A program made the translations under genes and the position numbers. A model generated the notes under the pieces. It was given only the letters and a program-made list of their open reading frames with translations, was not told the DNA's origin and searched no databases. DNA of 64,000 bases from DATAES01 sp963802415 (GTDB lineage Bacteria; Actinomycetota; Acidimicrobiia; Acidimicrobiales; JACDCH01), in assembly GCA_963802415.1 (NCBI GenBank), contig CAWDIH010000001.1, positions 1,860,001 to 1,924,000 of the forward strand, given 5' to 3'. Below, in pieces: positions 9,096 to 18,535 of the stretch (its first letter is position 1; each line of letters opens with the position of its first letter).

Positions 9096-9692
9096 CTACG
9101 TGCCGCTGGTGACGTGCGCCGCGTAGCCGCCGGGGTCGGCTTCGAAGCGTTGCGCGCACTCGGTCGAGCAGAAGTGCACGTCACAGTCGTGCCATCGCAC
9201 CGTCACCGGCGCGTTGTCAGGGTCGAGCGCCATGTGACACACGGGGTCGACGACCCGGGCGGGTGACTGTGCGGTCCCCAGGACTTCGTAGAGCTGGACT
9301 TCTCCTGAGATCCTTTTCAGCGCGTGTCGGCCAGCGGGTGAGATCTCGAGCCGTGCGTCCGTCTGGAGCACGCGTCGTAGGGCGTCGGAGATGAGGAACT
9401 GTCGGTTGGCGATCGCGGTGACGCGGGCGGCGATGTTCACCGTGGTGCCGATGTAGTCGCCCTCCCGGCACAGCAACGTGCCGTGGTGGGCGCCGATGCT
9501 GACCGCTGGGAAGTTCTCCTCGCCGTCGACCGCGGTGTCGATGTCGAGCCCGCATCGCACGGCGTCGGTCGCATCGGTGAATGCGAGCATGAACTCGTCG
9601 CCGATCTATTTGACGATCTTGCCGCCGTGCCGTGCTACTGCGCCGCGCACGAGTTCGGAGAAGCGGCCGACGACGCGGGCGGCGGTGTGGTC
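9096..9692 (-). pseudogene. Class III adenylate/guanylate cyclase, C-terminal half with YHS domain (5'-truncated, nonsense codon)
   Basis: Read from 9692, the sequence enters in the middle of the catalytic domain (AARVVGRFSELVRGAVARHGGKIVK). It hits a TAG near 9605 where the other copy has Gln, then continues as IGDEFMLAFTDATDAV, NIAARVTAIANRQFL and HALKRISGEVQLYEVL. It closes with a YHS-type metal motif, DPVCHMALDP...HFCSTECAQRFEADP. Bases ~9320-9692 are almost identical to ~41020-41385, where the N-terminal half of the same gene survives. The upstream junction is abrupt at GCGGTGTGGTC, and the S9 peptidase gene ends just beyond it. Confidence 0.75.
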
Positions 9693-9724
9693 CTTCTCGT
9701 ACGGTGAGTGTGTGCGGGCTTTCC

Positions 9725-11515
9725 TCAAGCGATTGGCTTCGCCGTGCCGAGCTGCCGCGCCGCGAAGTCGATGTAGATCTCGAGGAAGTCGATCTGCTGG
9801 TCGACGACGACCATGCCGTGCCCGGCGTCGTAGCGATGAAGCTCGTGTGGTTTCCCGACCGCGTCGAGCGCCCGTGCATAGCTGAGCACCTGCTCCAGCG
9901 GGCATCGCGGGTCGTTGTCACCGACAGACACCAGCAGCGGACAGTCGATTCGAGCAACGTGCTTCACCGGGTCGATCGCGTCGAGGTCGCGGCCGAGTGA
10001 TTCCGGCGTACCGCCAAACAACGAGCGCCAGTACGCCTGCAGCGGTACCGACTGCTGGTGGTAATGGGCGGCGAGGTCCGCGAGCGGCACGACGGAGATG
10101 CCCAGCGACCACAACCCGGGTTGTGTCCCCACGCCGAGAAGGGTCAGATAGCCGCCCCAGGATCTCCCATGCAGCACGAGCCGCTCGGGATCCGCGGTCC
10201 CGTCGCCGATCACGACCTCTCGGATGGCGGCGATGTCTTCGAGTTCGCGATAGCCGGGCTTGCCGACGATGGCGTCTTCCCAGTCCTTGCCGTAGCCCGT
10301 GGACCCTCGATAGTTGACCATTACCACCGCGAAACCATGGTCGACCCAGGCCTGCACGTGCGGTGAGAACACGTCCATGTCGACGCCCGCGGGGCCGCCA
10401 TGAATGAACAGGACCGTCGGGTGGGGACCGTCACCGTCCGGTGCCGCAACGAAGCCATGCACGACGCCGCCGGGTCCGATCGCTTCGATGTCTCGGTAAG
10501 GGACACCATTGGGCGCGCGCTCCCCGGGCGGCTCCAGGATCTGGTCTCCGCAGTGGACAACAGGGGGCGACGCGGCGCTCGTATGCTCGAACCACAACTC
10601 GCCGTCAGGACGTACCCGCCCGCCGATGATGGACCCCGGAGGAGTACCGATCGCGTCACAACCACCCGTGGCGAGGTCGACCCGGCAAAGGTCGTTGCGG
10701 CCACGCGCTGTGTGCAGGACGAGGATGGCGTCGGCCTCCGGATACCAGGACGCGCTCAGCAACTCGCCTGGCAGGTCGACTCTAACGTCGACTAACTCGC
10801 CGGACTCGGGATGCCAGATGGCCGGCCGTCGGCGGCCGGTGAGAGTGCGGAAGACGAGCAGTCGCTGGTCACCTTCGATTCGTGACCAACCGAGCAGGGT
10901 GATCCCATGGCCCGGTCCGTCGGTGAGGTCGGCCACGGTCGTACCGTCGAGTCGGATGACGCGCACGTCACGGTTACGGCTGTCGCCATGCTCCGCGTGG
11001 GAAAACGACAGGAGCCCACCGTCGCGCGAAAGCCCTCCGACTCCGGCCGCTTGGTCGGACTCGTAGAGGCAGGTCGCCACACCGTTCGCGACCGCGTCGA
11101 TGCGGTGCTTCCCAGCGTCCGCCAAGCCGATGATCGCGACACGTCGTCCGAGAGCGAGCCCGACCGAGTACCCCGGAGCCAATGACGGCGCGGCAGCAGC
11201 TGCTTCTCCGCCCTCGAACGGCATCGCGCGCCAACCACCCTTCTCATTGCCCTTCGTGTCGTCGAACCACCAGACCTGTTCGCCACCGGGCTCGATCGCG
11301 AACGACATCGTGCCGTTCGGGCGGTCCGTCAGCTGGCGACGCTCGCCGGTCGACCGGTCCCATGCGTAGACCTCGCGCTTGCCCGAGGCATTCGACATGT
11401 AGACGCATCGATCAGGCTCATCGCGAGCCCACAGGGGCATGGAGATCGTCGGCGCCCTGAACCGCTGGCGCCACGCAGCTTCCGTCACCGTGTCCCCCTC
11501 ACCGTCGCGCCCCAT
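9725..11515 (-). CDS. S9 family prolyl oligopeptidase/acylaminoacyl-peptidase
   Basis: An N-terminal beta-propeller (repeats such as REVYAWDRSTGERRQLTDRP and FSHAEHGDSRNRDVRVIRLDG) is followed by an alpha/beta hydrolase domain from about residue 370. The triad is Ser in GRSWGGY (about 452), Asp in VGDNDPRCP (about 535) and His in DAGHGMVV (about 566). No signal peptide is visible, so it is likely a cytoplasmic peptidase that trims short or acylated peptides. The start is placed at ATG 11515 (MGRDGEGDTVTEAAW); a GTG at 11488 is a close alternative. The frame is open for another 70 codons upstream, but that part lacks protein character. Confidence 0.85.
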   Translation of the reverse strand: MGRDGEGDTVTEAAWRQRFRAPTISMPLWARDEPDRCVYMSNASGKREVYAWDRSTGERRQLTDRPNGTMSFAIEPGGEQVWWFDDTKGNEKGGWRAMPFEGGEAAAAAPSLAPGYSVGLALGRRVAIIGLADAGKHRIDAVANGVATCLYESDQAAGVGGLSRDGGLLSFSHAEHGDSRNRDVRVIRLDGTTVADLTDGPGHGITLLGWSRIEGDQRLLVFRTLTGRRRPAIWHPESGELVDVRVDLPGELLSASWYPEADAILVLHTARGRNDLCRVDLATGGCDAIGTPPGSIIGGRVRPDGELWFEHTSAASPPVVHCGDQILEPPGERAPNGVPYRDIEAIGPGGVVHGFVAAPDGDGPHPTVLFIHGGPAGVDMDVFSPHVQAWVDHGFAVVMVNYRGSTGYGKDWEDAIVGKPGYRELEDIAAIREVVIGDGTADPERLVLHGRSWGGYLTLLGVGTQPGLWSLGISVVPLADLAAHYHQQSVPLQAYWRSLFGGTPESLGRDLDAIDPVKHVARIDCPLLVSVGDNDPRCPLEQVLSYARALDAVGKPHELHRYDAGHGMVVVDQQIDFLEIYIDFAARQLGTAKPIA

Positions 11516-11867
11516 TGTCCTAGGTGCCGGCTCCGCCCACAAAGTTCCGTTCGGGCGCCCAACAACCGCGAGCGCATCAAATCCGAGGATGCCCTTCGCG
11601 CTTCCGATCTGCCGCTCTGCGCAGCCGCATGCTGCAACCGTGACGGACCTGGAAGTAGTTGATGGCCGTGTCCGGCCGTTCTCGATGGATGTAAATGTGT
11701 GTCGACGCCCGAAGACGTCGGGGCACATTGGTGTCGCGAGCCCGACTGGAAGTAAGACGCGGAAGTCTTGCAGGCATCCTCATTGTTGCTGCGAGCACGA
11801 GTCTCAGTGTCTTGATCCTGGAGGCTTCCTTGGGCGTCACGACCCGAGGAGGTGGTTCGTCAGTGGA
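11516..11867. other. Intergenic stretch without a supported gene
   Basis: This lies between the divergent peptidase gene and the IS110 relic. Short frames on both strands have no conserved motif or good ribosome site. It should contain the peptidase promoter. Confidence 0.4.
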
Positions 11868-12656
11868 CGTGTTGATTCGAGGACGCCAACATCAAACTGG
11901 CAGCAGTTGCCTCCAAGACCCTGGGCGTGTCGGGCCGTTCGATGCTCGACGCGCTGGTCAACGGCGAGCGCGACCCCGAAGTGCTCGCCGGTCTCGCTCG
12001 GGGCCGGTTGCGAGCCAAGCACGACGACCTCGCCTCGGCCCTCATCGGCCGTGTCGGTGCCCATCACGTGTTCATGCTCCAAGGTCTTCCCGACCACGTC
12101 GACTACCTGGCAGCCAGCATCGCCCGACTCGACGACACCGTCACCGCCCGGCTGGTCGAGCATCGAGCCGCCATCGACCGCCTCGTCACCATTCCCGGTG
12201 TCGGCATCCGAGCGGCCGAAGTGATCGTCGCCGAGATCGCTTCGACATGGCCCAGTTCGCCTCCGCCGCGCATCTCGCGTCGTGGGCCGGCATGTGTCCA
12301 GGTAACAACGAGTCAGCCGGCACACGCTTCACCGACAAGACCCGCAAAGGTGACGTGTGGGCTCCGTGACGTTCTCGTCGAGTGCGCCCGGGGAGCAGCA
12401 CGCACCAAGGACACCTACCTGGCTGCTCAGTTCTGGCGGCTCACCCGTCGCATCGGCCAACAGAAAGCCGCCATCGCCGTCGGGGCACAGCCTGCTCGTC
12501 ATCGCCTACCACGTGCTGCGCGACGAAGCCGACTACCACGAACTCGGAGGCGACTTCTTCGTCCGCCGCACCGACACCCGCTTCCGACAACAGCGCCTCG
12601 TCCGCCAACTCGAACAGCTCGGCAACCGCGTCATCCTCGAACCCGTCGACACCTGA
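11868..12656 (+). pseudogene. IS110-family transposase remnant
   Basis: The sequence opens mid-gene (EDANIKLAAVASKTLGVSGR, then DALVNGERDPEVLAGLARGR) and lacks the N-terminal DEDD catalytic domain. It contains the C-terminal Transposase_20 region: TIPGVGIRAAEVIVAEI, then in another frame DMAQFASAAHLASWAGMCPG, NNESAGTRFTDKTRKGD. After two more frame changes (near 12358 and 12485) come LRDVLVECARGAARTKDTYL and LLVIAYHVLRDEADYHELGG to the stop at 12656. Three indels and the 5' loss make it inactive. No terminal repeats were found. Confidence 0.75.
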
Positions 12657-12746
12657 ACCGGGGTCCCAACCTTCGCCGTCGACAGCACTGCCGTCGCGCG
12701 CGCCCTCACCCTCACACACCCCAGATCATTTACGTCTCAGTGCCGT

Positions 12747-13187
12747 TCACGCGTCGTCTGAGGGTGGTGCTCGCCAGAAGAACTCGAGCTGGATGTTGTC
12801 GGGATCGCGGAAGGTCAGCATCGCGTTCCGCGTGTAGTCGAGCCGCTTCACGCCGGAGTGCGCTATGCCGAGATTGTCGAGGTGGAGCGCCCACTCGTCG
12901 AGATCTCCTTCCCGAGCCACTAGGAACTCGAGATGGTCGAGGCCCGTGGTCGTCTCGTCAAACGGCTCACCAGAGTTCGCTGCGTGGCCAACCACGCAGA
13001 GCACAAACCCGGTCGCCGGTTCGAGAAGACAGATGTAGCGGAGTCGACCATCGTGCGCAGGGTGATCGTACTGCTGCTGCATTCCCAACAGGTTCGAGTA
13101 CCACTCCGCGCTGCGCGCGGGATCGCGAACCGTGAGGGTTACCTCGACTCGGCCGGTGATCGCAGGCACGTCCGGAGTCTGGCGCAA
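12747..13187 (-). CDS. VOC (glyoxalase/dioxygenase) superfamily protein
   Basis: The 146-residue protein has the beta-alpha-beta-beta-beta module of the vicinal oxygen chelate fold: VEVTLTVRDPARSAEWYSNLLGM at the start and DYTRNAMLTFRDPDNIQLEFFW at the end. A metal-binding Glu is expected in the IQLEFF strand, and His in GLDHLEFLV is a plausible ligand. The substrate cannot be named. It stands alone, convergent with the IS110 relic. Confidence 0.75.
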   Translation of the reverse strand: MRQTPDVPAITGRVEVTLTVRDPARSAEWYSNLLGMQQQYDHPAHDGRLRYICLLEPATGFVLCVVGHAANSGEPFDETTTGLDHLEFLVAREGDLDEWALHLDNLGIAHSGVKRLDYTRNAMLTFRDPDNIQLEFFWRAPPSDDA

Positions 13188-13595
13188 ACAACCTCGGTAG
13201 CGCTGAGTGCCGTTCCCGCCGCTGACGGACCTACGTTCCTTCGAATGGAGCGACTGTCCAAGATGTTGTACCGGCTCGGCGGGAGTCGGCCGTCCGCTCC
13301 GTTTCAGGCTGCGATTGGTTGCGCCGGGTCAGTGGTCGCCGTGGGCGTGTTGCCGCTGCCAGCCGGGGCCAGGGGTGTTGTTCCTCGGTCTCGCGGTCTG
13401 GTGTGGTTTCGGCACCTGGGTCATGGCCGCTGGCCGATTAGTGGCGGCAACCGGAGGTAGCGCGGAAGTGCCGTTCCACTGTGGTAGCCCTGAGAGACTT
13501 CACACGTGCGCTTTGCGATCGTGCTCAATCGCCGCCTTCCAGTGGTGGGAGGTCATCGAGGCACGCAAAGCGGCTTCGGTGGTGGCTTGCTGGGC
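13188..13595. other. Intergenic stretch with a possible membrane-gene scrap
   Basis: A plus-strand reading (GVLFLGLAVWCGFGTWVMAAG around 13370-13430) looks like a membrane segment, but it has no start, ribosome site or homologous flank. I see no gene that can be supported here. Confidence 0.3.
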
Positions 13596-14420
13596 TCAAG
13601 TTGTCGACCAGTAGCCGACTGTCCAGGTAATGGCGGCCAGGTCGTGTTGTCCTTCGATGCTGGGGTGGAAGTAGTCGACGGTGCTCACGTCGCTCGCCGC
13701 GAATTTCGTGTCGTACACGGCGCCGCCGTCCGATCGACACCGGCTGAACTCCGCGCACACACGGGCAAGGACGTCGTTGTACGCCAGCTCTTGGGCCACA
13801 ACTTGTTGGCGCTGGGTCTCGGTGTTGAACACGCTCAGCATGCTCTGACAGATCCCGAATGCAGACCAGACGAACTGGGCAGCCGCGTTCGTGTGAAATT
13901 GCTGCCACAGCCAGTACAGGTCCGGGATGGACGCGACCAGGATTCGTGCAGAAGGGCGCTGATCAACGAACGCAGCCAGCGCGGCGCGGAACTGTGCTTC
14001 AAAGTTGGCCGTAGGTGTCATGGTGGTGACGCTGTTCGTGCACAGATCGTTCGCGCCCATCTCTACTGTCACGTAGTCGGCGCGCTGCGCGGCCGCACGG
14101 CCGAGCTGTCCAGCGAGACCGCTCATGCGTGCGCCGGAGGCGGCGTCGTTGTTCGCGTTCCCGGCGATCCTGCGGTCGAGGGCGAGCAAACGGAGATAGT
14201 GGCTGTCCACGGCTGGATCCGAACCTGTCGACCATGATCGCGATGGGTCGTCGCGCAGAATGCAACACCAGCCGACATCGAATGCTCGGGTGATCGAATC
14301 ACCGGCCGCTGCCATCACTCTCGGGTAATGCTTCGGAGCAGCGGATGCAGAGCCCGCGGCACCGATTGGGCTCGCGGCGACGATCAGCGCAACAGCGGTG
14401 AAACAACAAATACGACGCAT
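13596..14420 (-). CDS. Secreted SGNH-family hydrolase
   Basis: The protein is 274 residues and starts with a signal peptide (MRRICCFTAVALIVAASPIG, cleavage near GSASA-AP). SGNH blocks are complete: MAAAGDSITRAF (Ser), AASGARMSGL (block II Gly), VEMGANDLC (Asn) and VDYFHPSIEGQ (Asp-x-x-His). It is therefore likely an active extracellular esterase, distinct from the one at 595-1812. It stands alone. Confidence 0.85.
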   Translation of the reverse strand: MRRICCFTAVALIVAASPIGAAGSASAAPKHYPRVMAAAGDSITRAFDVGWCCILRDDPSRSWSTGSDPAVDSHYLRLLALDRRIAGNANNDAASGARMSGLAGQLGRAAAQRADYVTVEMGANDLCTNSVTTMTPTANFEAQFRAALAAFVDQRPSARILVASIPDLYWLWQQFHTNAAAQFVWSAFGICQSMLSVFNTETQRQQVVAQELAYNDVLARVCAEFSRCRSDGGAVYDTKFAASDVSTVDYFHPSIEGQHDLAAITWTVGYWSTT

Positions 14421-14791
14421 CAGATGAGCCTCCGTCTCTTCTGGTTGCGTCTCTGATTACCCATTGCCCAGCTTGGTGAGCCGTCTCTTCTACATCTGGG
14501 CCTTGCCACTATCGAGTGATTTCGGTCGGGGCAAGCGGCGACATCGTCGCGGCGTCGTCGGCCTCGTTTGCCTTCCTGAACCGTTCGAGCGGACCGCGGA
14601 GGCGATTGTGGTCGGCAAACCAGCAGGTTCAGCGCATCCATCTCGATCCTCGCGATCTCTGGTGTCGCTGCTGTCGCTGTTCTCTGAGCCTGATCAACAG
14701 AAACCGACGTCAATGTTTCGAGACGGCTCTGTGGCGGGAACAGCCGACAAGCCACAGCAATCCGGCTGTACAAGGAATCGGAGGTCCTCTG

Positions 14792-14941
14792 ATGGCTGTC
14801 GTCGTGCTCTTGTTGGTCTTGGCTCTGCTGTTCGGCGGCGTCGGGCTCTTCGTCGAGGGCCTGAAGTGGCTGCTGATCGTGGCCCTCGTACTTTTCGTCG
14901 TCGGAATCCTCACGGGATATAGGGGCAGCCGGACTGTTTGA
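14792..14941 (+). CDS. 49-residue hydrophobic membrane protein (copy 1)
   Basis: A short gene with a good ribosome site (CGGAGG five bases before the ATG) encodes a protein of two hydrophobic segments: MAVVVLLLVLALLFGGVGLF and GLKWLLIVALVLFVVGILTG, ending YRGSRTV. A nearly identical protein is encoded on the other strand at 44704-44853, next to a CsbD gene. Conservation of sequence, ribosome site and length across two loci argues that both are real. Such tiny double-pass proteins are often linked to envelope stress, but no function is known to me. Confidence 0.65.
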   Translation: MAVVVLLLVLALLFGGVGLFVEGLKWLLIVALVLFVVGILTGYRGSRTV

Positions 14942-14984
14942 CATGGTGGTCTGAATCCGATCGAGGCATCGCAGACTGCCCGCA

Positions 14985-15014
14985 TGAGGCCGCCGCGCGC
15001 TCGCGCGGCTTCAT
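14985..15014 (+). terminator. Stem-loop downstream of the small membrane gene
   Basis: GCCGCGCG at 14992-14999 and CGCGCGGC at 15002-15009 pair perfectly around CT, with partial outer pairing (CATGAGG...CTTCATG). It lies about 50 bases after the small membrane gene and before IS630. No T-run follows, as is common in high-GC actinobacteria. Confidence 0.45.
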
Positions 15015-15066
15015 GCTCATCATGCTTCCGTAGTCGCCGAGCAGGTTCGGTGGCGATGGCTCCGGG

Positions 15067-16199
15067 TACTAGTGCTCTCGCGGGTAAATCATTGTGACTT
15101 ACGCGACCTTGAGCGGGCGGCCGTCGTAGGTCCATCGGAACGGTGCGGCGCGACGGTTGTAGTCCTTGATGAAGGCGATGACGCGGTCGGCGAGCTCGTC
15201 GACGGAGCCGAACTCGCCGCGGCGCAGCAGTCGGCGTTCGAGGATGGAGAAGAACAGCTCGACTTGGTTGAGCCATGACGCGTGGGTGGGCGTGAAATGG
15301 AGGTGGACGTGGGGGTGCTGGTCGAGGAAGTGTTCGACCAGTTCGGTGCTGTGGGTCTTGAGGTTGTCGACAATGCAGTGCAGGTCCAGACCGGTCGGGG
15401 TTTGGGCGACGAGATCGCCGAGGAACTCGACGAAGTTCTCCGAGCGGGTCGAATCGGTGACCCACCCGGCGACGCTGCCGTCATGGACGTCGAGGCCGGC
15501 GAAGAGCACGGCGGTTCCGTGGCGGCGGTATTCGAACTCGCGGCGGGCGGGGATGCCGGGCACGGCCGGCAACGTCGGGTTGATCCGGCCCTTGGCTTGC
15601 ATCCCCGACTTCTCGTCCACCGACCACACCACCGCGTTCTCAGGAGGATCGAGGTACAAGCCGCACACGTCGCCCGCTTTCTCCCAGAAGTCAGGGTCGT
15701 GGCTGGTCATCCACGACTCCACCTGCCACGGCTTGAGATCCAATGCGTGGCAGATGCGCCATACCTGCGACGCCGAGATGGCCAACCCGTGGGCGTTCAT
15801 GGCCGCCGCCAGCGCCTCCATCGTCCAGCGGGACGCGCCGTGCGGGGGCGGCTCAGTCACCGTCTTGACCAACAACAACACGTCGTCGTGGTGATACACG
15901 CACGGCCGTCCAGGACGGTCCTCGTCGTCGAGCCCGCCGATGCCGAGTTGCGCGTACCGCGTCCGCCACAACCCCACTTGGTTGTAATGCAACCCGACCA
16001 CGTCGGCGATGTCACGGTTGGACGCACCGTCGGCGGCGAGCAGCACAATGCGCGCTCGTTTTGCCATACGCGCTTCGACTGTCCCCGACCTCACCCAACC
16101 CTCCAACACAGCCCGATCACCACGATGCAACTTGAGCGGAGATAAACGCATGCACCGAGTAAATCACATCCGTGTTATTTCCGCGGTGATCCACTAGTA
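15067..16199 (-). mobile_element. IS630-family insertion sequence
   Basis: The element contains one intact transposase gene. Its outer ends share TACTAGTG in inverted orientation (15066-15073 and the complement of 16192-16199). They continue with imperfect similarity (CGCGGGTAAATCA against CGCGGAAATAAC) towards TGTGA. The CTAG/TA at both borders fits the TA target preference of IS630. The right end lies only four bases before the ATG of the gene at 16204, so the insertion displaced that gene's promoter. Confidence 0.65.
15099..16151 (-). CDS. IS630-family DDE transposase
   Basis: The 350-residue protein is full length. The N-terminal part holds a homeodomain-like HTH (ASNRDIADVVGLHYNQVGLWR) and a second one near ISASQVWRICHALDLK. 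The DDE catalytic core shows AVVWSVDEKSGMQ (first Asp), LHCIVDNLKTH (second Asp) and THASWLNQVELFFS (Glu). No frameshift or stop is present, so the element may be active. Confidence 0.9.
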   Translation of the reverse strand: MRLSPLKLHRGDRAVLEGWVRSGTVEARMAKRARIVLLAADGASNRDIADVVGLHYNQVGLWRTRYAQLGIGGLDDEDRPGRPCVYHHDDVLLLVKTVTEPPPHGASRWTMEALAAAMNAHGLAISASQVWRICHALDLKPWQVESWMTSHDPDFWEKAGDVCGLYLDPPENAVVWSVDEKSGMQAKGRINPTLPAVPGIPARREFEYRRHGTAVLFAGLDVHDGSVAGWVTDSTRSENFVEFLGDLVAQTPTGLDLHCIVDNLKTHSTELVEHFLDQHPHVHLHFTPTHASWLNQVELFFSILERRLLRRGEFGSVDELADRVIAFIKDYNRRAAPFRWTYDGRPLKVA

Positions 16200-16203
16200 G
16201 CCC

Positions 16204-16773
16204 ATGGCGGTCGAGGCTCCATGGTCGGCTGCTGACCAGCCCGTCGACCACGAACCCAATTTCTCGACCTTGCCTGACCCTCTGTCCCTTCATCGGGTCC
16301 GGCGCGCGCAATGGGGTCGCCGTGTGCTGCTTGCGATCCTGCTTGCGATCCTCGTCGCCGGCTCTATCGGACTGCTCGGCATCCGATCTAGGACGGCGGA
16401 AGCGAGCGCCGACGGCTACGACCTGCAGGTCCACTACGCATCAATCGCACGGCCGGGGGTCGAGGTGCCGCTGGACATCCAAGTGCAGCGCGACGGTGGA
16501 TTCGCGAAAGGGGTGACACTCGCCGTGTCGTCCTCCTATCTGTCCGCCGTCGACGCCCAGTCGCTGCAGCCCGAGCCGAAGTCGACGACGTCTGATGGTG
16601 AGCTTGTCATCTTCCACTTCGATCCATCGCCCGGTGACACGTTCAGCGTGGCAGGGGAGGCGCAAGTCGATCCGGCTGCCAACATGGGGCGCAAGGAAGC
16701 GACGATCTCAGTCATCGGCGACGACGGCTCGCCCGCGGCGAGCGTGTCGATTCGCACGTGGGTGTTGCCCTGA
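16204..16773 (+). CDS. Membrane-anchored protein of unknown function
   Basis: The 189-residue protein has a ~50-residue cytoplasmic lead, one membrane segment (VLLAILLAILVAGSIGLLGI, about residues 41-60) and an extracytoplasmic domain of ~125 residues. That domain is rich in beta-strand patterns (VEVPLDIQVQRDGGFAKGVT, TFSVAGEAQVDPAANMG). It overlaps the DUF421 gene (TGATG), so the two are coupled and may act together. IS630 ends four bases before the ATG, so the native promoter is lost and the native start may differ. Confidence 0.6.
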   Translation: MAVEAPWSAADQPVDHEPNFSTLPDPLSLHRVRRAQWGRRVLLAILLAILVAGSIGLLGIRSRTAEASADGYDLQVHYASIARPGVEVPLDIQVQRDGGFAKGVTLAVSSSYLSAVDAQSLQPEPKSTTSDGELVIFHFDPSPGDTFSVAGEAQVDPAANMGRKEATISVIGDDGSPAASVSIRTWVLP

Positions 16774-17277
16774 TGGAAGTCATCCTTCGAGCGGCCGCGA
16801 TCTACCTGCTCCTGTGGGTCGCCACGAAGGGTTTGGGCAAGCGCGAGCTTGCGCAGCTCAGCCCCTTCGAGCTCATTTCTGCTCGTTACCATGGGCGACC
16901 TCATCCAGCCAGGCGTTACCGGCGACGACCGCAGCATCACTGGTGCGGTGCTCGCAGTGTCGACCATGAGCATCCTGATCGTGATCAGCTCGATCACCAC
17001 GTTCAGGAGCCGTCGTCTTCGTAACGCGCTCGAGGGGTTCCCGGTCGTCGAAGTGCGCGACGGCACACCGCTCGACGAAGTCTTGCGGGCTGAGCGGCTG
17101 ACCCTCGACGAGGTCGCGGGTGCCGCGCGCGATCAAGGCATCGACGACCTCCGGCCGGTCCGCGTCGGCATCCTCGAGCCGGAGAGCAAGTTCTCGTTCC
17201 TCGTCGACCACGGGCCTATGCCACAGCAGACAGTCGGTGAACAAGAGAACTCGGCCAGCGGACCGATCGAAGGCTGA
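16773..17277 (+). CDS. DUF421/YetF-type membrane protein (frameshifted)
   Basis: The start reads MEVILRAAAIYLLLWVATKG and GLGKRELAQLSPFELI, then shifts frame in the TTT at 16876-16878. It resumes as LLVTMGDLIQPGVTGDD, VLAVSTMSILIVISSITTF and RNALEGFPVVEVRDGTPLD. Removing one T gives a continuous YetF-like protein with three membrane segments followed by the DUF421 cytoplasmic domain, about 167 residues. The break is in a homopolymer and could be a sequencing error. DUF421 proteins are linked to spore or envelope stress in other bacteria; the role here is unknown. Confidence 0.65.
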
Positions 17278-17346
17278 TTCCTCGGAGCAACGGGCATCTC
17301 AACGTCAATTCAACCGAAGTCTCGCCGAGTACTCTCGCTCGCAGGG

Positions 17347-17616
17347 TCAGCAGACGGACGCGCGCTCATCGAGGTAGAAGAGAAGCAGCGCGACGTCGTC
17401 TTCCGTCTCGGTGTTCCCAATGATTCGTGCAAGACGCGGTGGCCGATGGTCACGCCAATCCGATGCCCTCCATTTGGCGGCAGAGAACGTCAAGGACCAG
17501 GCGTCGAGCTTCCCTGTGCGGTCTTCACTCAACCACGATTCGTAGCACCTAGCCGTAAGCGGGACGCTATGGCCGCCCGAATCGTTTACTTGCGCTCGTG
17601 TGAGGGCAAAACCCAT
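17347..17616 (-). CDS. Hypothetical 89-residue protein
   Basis: From ATG 17616 the frame gives a protein of ordinary composition: MGFALTRAQVNDSGG, SWLSEDRTGKLDAWSLTFSA, RPPRLARIIGNTETEDDVAL, ending YLDERASVC. It is divergent from the basic protein at 17619 with only two bases between start codons, which is tight for two promoters. I recognise no family. Amino-acid composition suggests real coding more than a shadow, but support is weak. Confidence 0.35.
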   Translation of the reverse strand: MGFALTRAQVNDSGGHSVPLTARCYESWLSEDRTGKLDAWSLTFSAAKWRASDWRDHRPPRLARIIGNTETEDDVALLLFYLDERASVC

Positions 17617-17618
17617 GC

Positions 17619-17963
17619 ATGGCCAACAAGTCACAGCACGACGAGTTCTTCGACCTTCTCCGCCGGCGTGGTCTACGGAAGAAGTTCGCCAAGAAGATCG
17701 CGGGTCTCGAGGGCAACAGCCGTCGAGACGGCGCCAGGGGCGCAGCAATTGCAGAGAAGGCGGTGGAGGATCTGACTGAAGCGGCCGCTGACATCCGCCG
17801 GCGCGTGCTCCACAAGGACTCGAGGCGCAGTCGCGGGGCTCGTAAGGCCGCGCAGACCCGCGCCCGCAACACCGCCAAGCGCTCGACCAGCGCGAAGAAG
17901 GGCGCTCGGACCCGGGCGAGCGTCGGTCGCGCGCGGACGTGGGCAAGCAAGGCCCGTCGCTGA
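17619..17963 (+). CDS. Small basic alanine/arginine-rich protein
   Basis: The 114-residue protein begins with an acidic-basic helical part (MANKSQHDEFFDLLRRRGLR, VEDLTEAAADIRRRVL) and ends in a Lys/Arg/Ala tail (KKGARTRASVGRARTWASKA). The tail resembles those of actinobacterial nucleoid or ribosome-associated small proteins. No catalytic motif is seen. DNA or RNA binding is inferred from charge only. It overlaps the start assigned to the DUF1360 gene. Confidence 0.55.
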   Translation: MANKSQHDEFFDLLRRRGLRKKFAKKIAGLEGNSRRDGARGAAIAEKAVEDLTEAAADIRRRVLHKDSRRSRGARKAAQTRARNTAKRSTSAKKGARTRASVGRARTWASKARR

Positions 17964-18442
17964 CATGCACGGGTCGCCGATGCCATGGCCGAGAACGGGA
18001 GAAGTACGCGCATGGCGAGTCGCGCCCCCTCGGAACCTACGCAGTGCTCGTAGCGGTGTACTCGAGCATGGTCGGCGGGCTCGCGTTCGTGGTACGGCGC
18101 CGCCGCCAACGCAGCACCGTCATTCTTCCTGAAGGCGTCCCGTGGCAGGATCTGGCGCTCCTCGCGGTCGCCACCCACCGGCTGAGTCCTCTCGTCACCA
18201 AGCACTCGGTGACGGCTGTCGTGCGAGCGCCATTCACTCGGTTCAGAGAGCCGGTGGGAGACGGCGAGGTCACTGAAGGCGTGCGCGGAACGGGCGGGCG
18301 CCACGCGGTGCGCGAATTGATGACCTGCCCGTTCTGCATTGCGCAGTGGATCGCGACCGCGTTGCGTTCGGGGTGCCGTTCCAGCGCTGGCCAGTCGCAT
18401 TTCCGTCCTATGACCGTGGTGACGTTTGAGGCTGTGCGTTGA
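17939..18442 (+). CDS. DUF1360-type membrane protein, C terminus altered
   Basis: The core is a recognisable DUF1360 protein: ESRPLGTYAVLVAVYSSMVG, WQDLALLAVATHRLSPLVTK, VRAPFTRF, RGTGGRHAVRELMTCPFCIA and QWIATAL. After that the normal second half (another membrane segment) is missing and the frame becomes LRSGCRSSAGQSHFRP. A frameshift near 18362-18415 or genuine decay would explain it. The start at GTG 17939 overlaps the preceding gene by 25 bases. Confidence 0.55.
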   Translation: MGKQGPSLTCTGRRCHGREREKYAHGESRPLGTYAVLVAVYSSMVGGLAFVVRRRRQRSTVILPEGVPWQDLALLAVATHRLSPLVTKHSVTAVVRAPFTRFREPVGDGEVTEGVRGTGGRHAVRELMTCPFCIAQWIATALRSGCRSSAGQSHFRPMTVVTFEAVR

Positions 18443-18498
18443 CGAAAGCCTCACACGGCGGGAAAGGGTCCCGCCGCTCCCCGTAACCCAAACCTCGC

Positions 18499-18535
18499 CG
18501 AAGGGCCTGTGGGGTTGCCATTTTCAGGCCCTTCG
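18499..18535. terminator. Bidirectional stem-loop between convergent genes
   Basis: CGAAGGGCCTG (18499-18509) pairs perfectly with CAGGCCCTTCG (18525-18535) around a 15-base loop ending in TTTT. It lies between the DUF1360 gene and the convergent topoisomerase gene, the right place for a shared terminator. Confidence 0.6.
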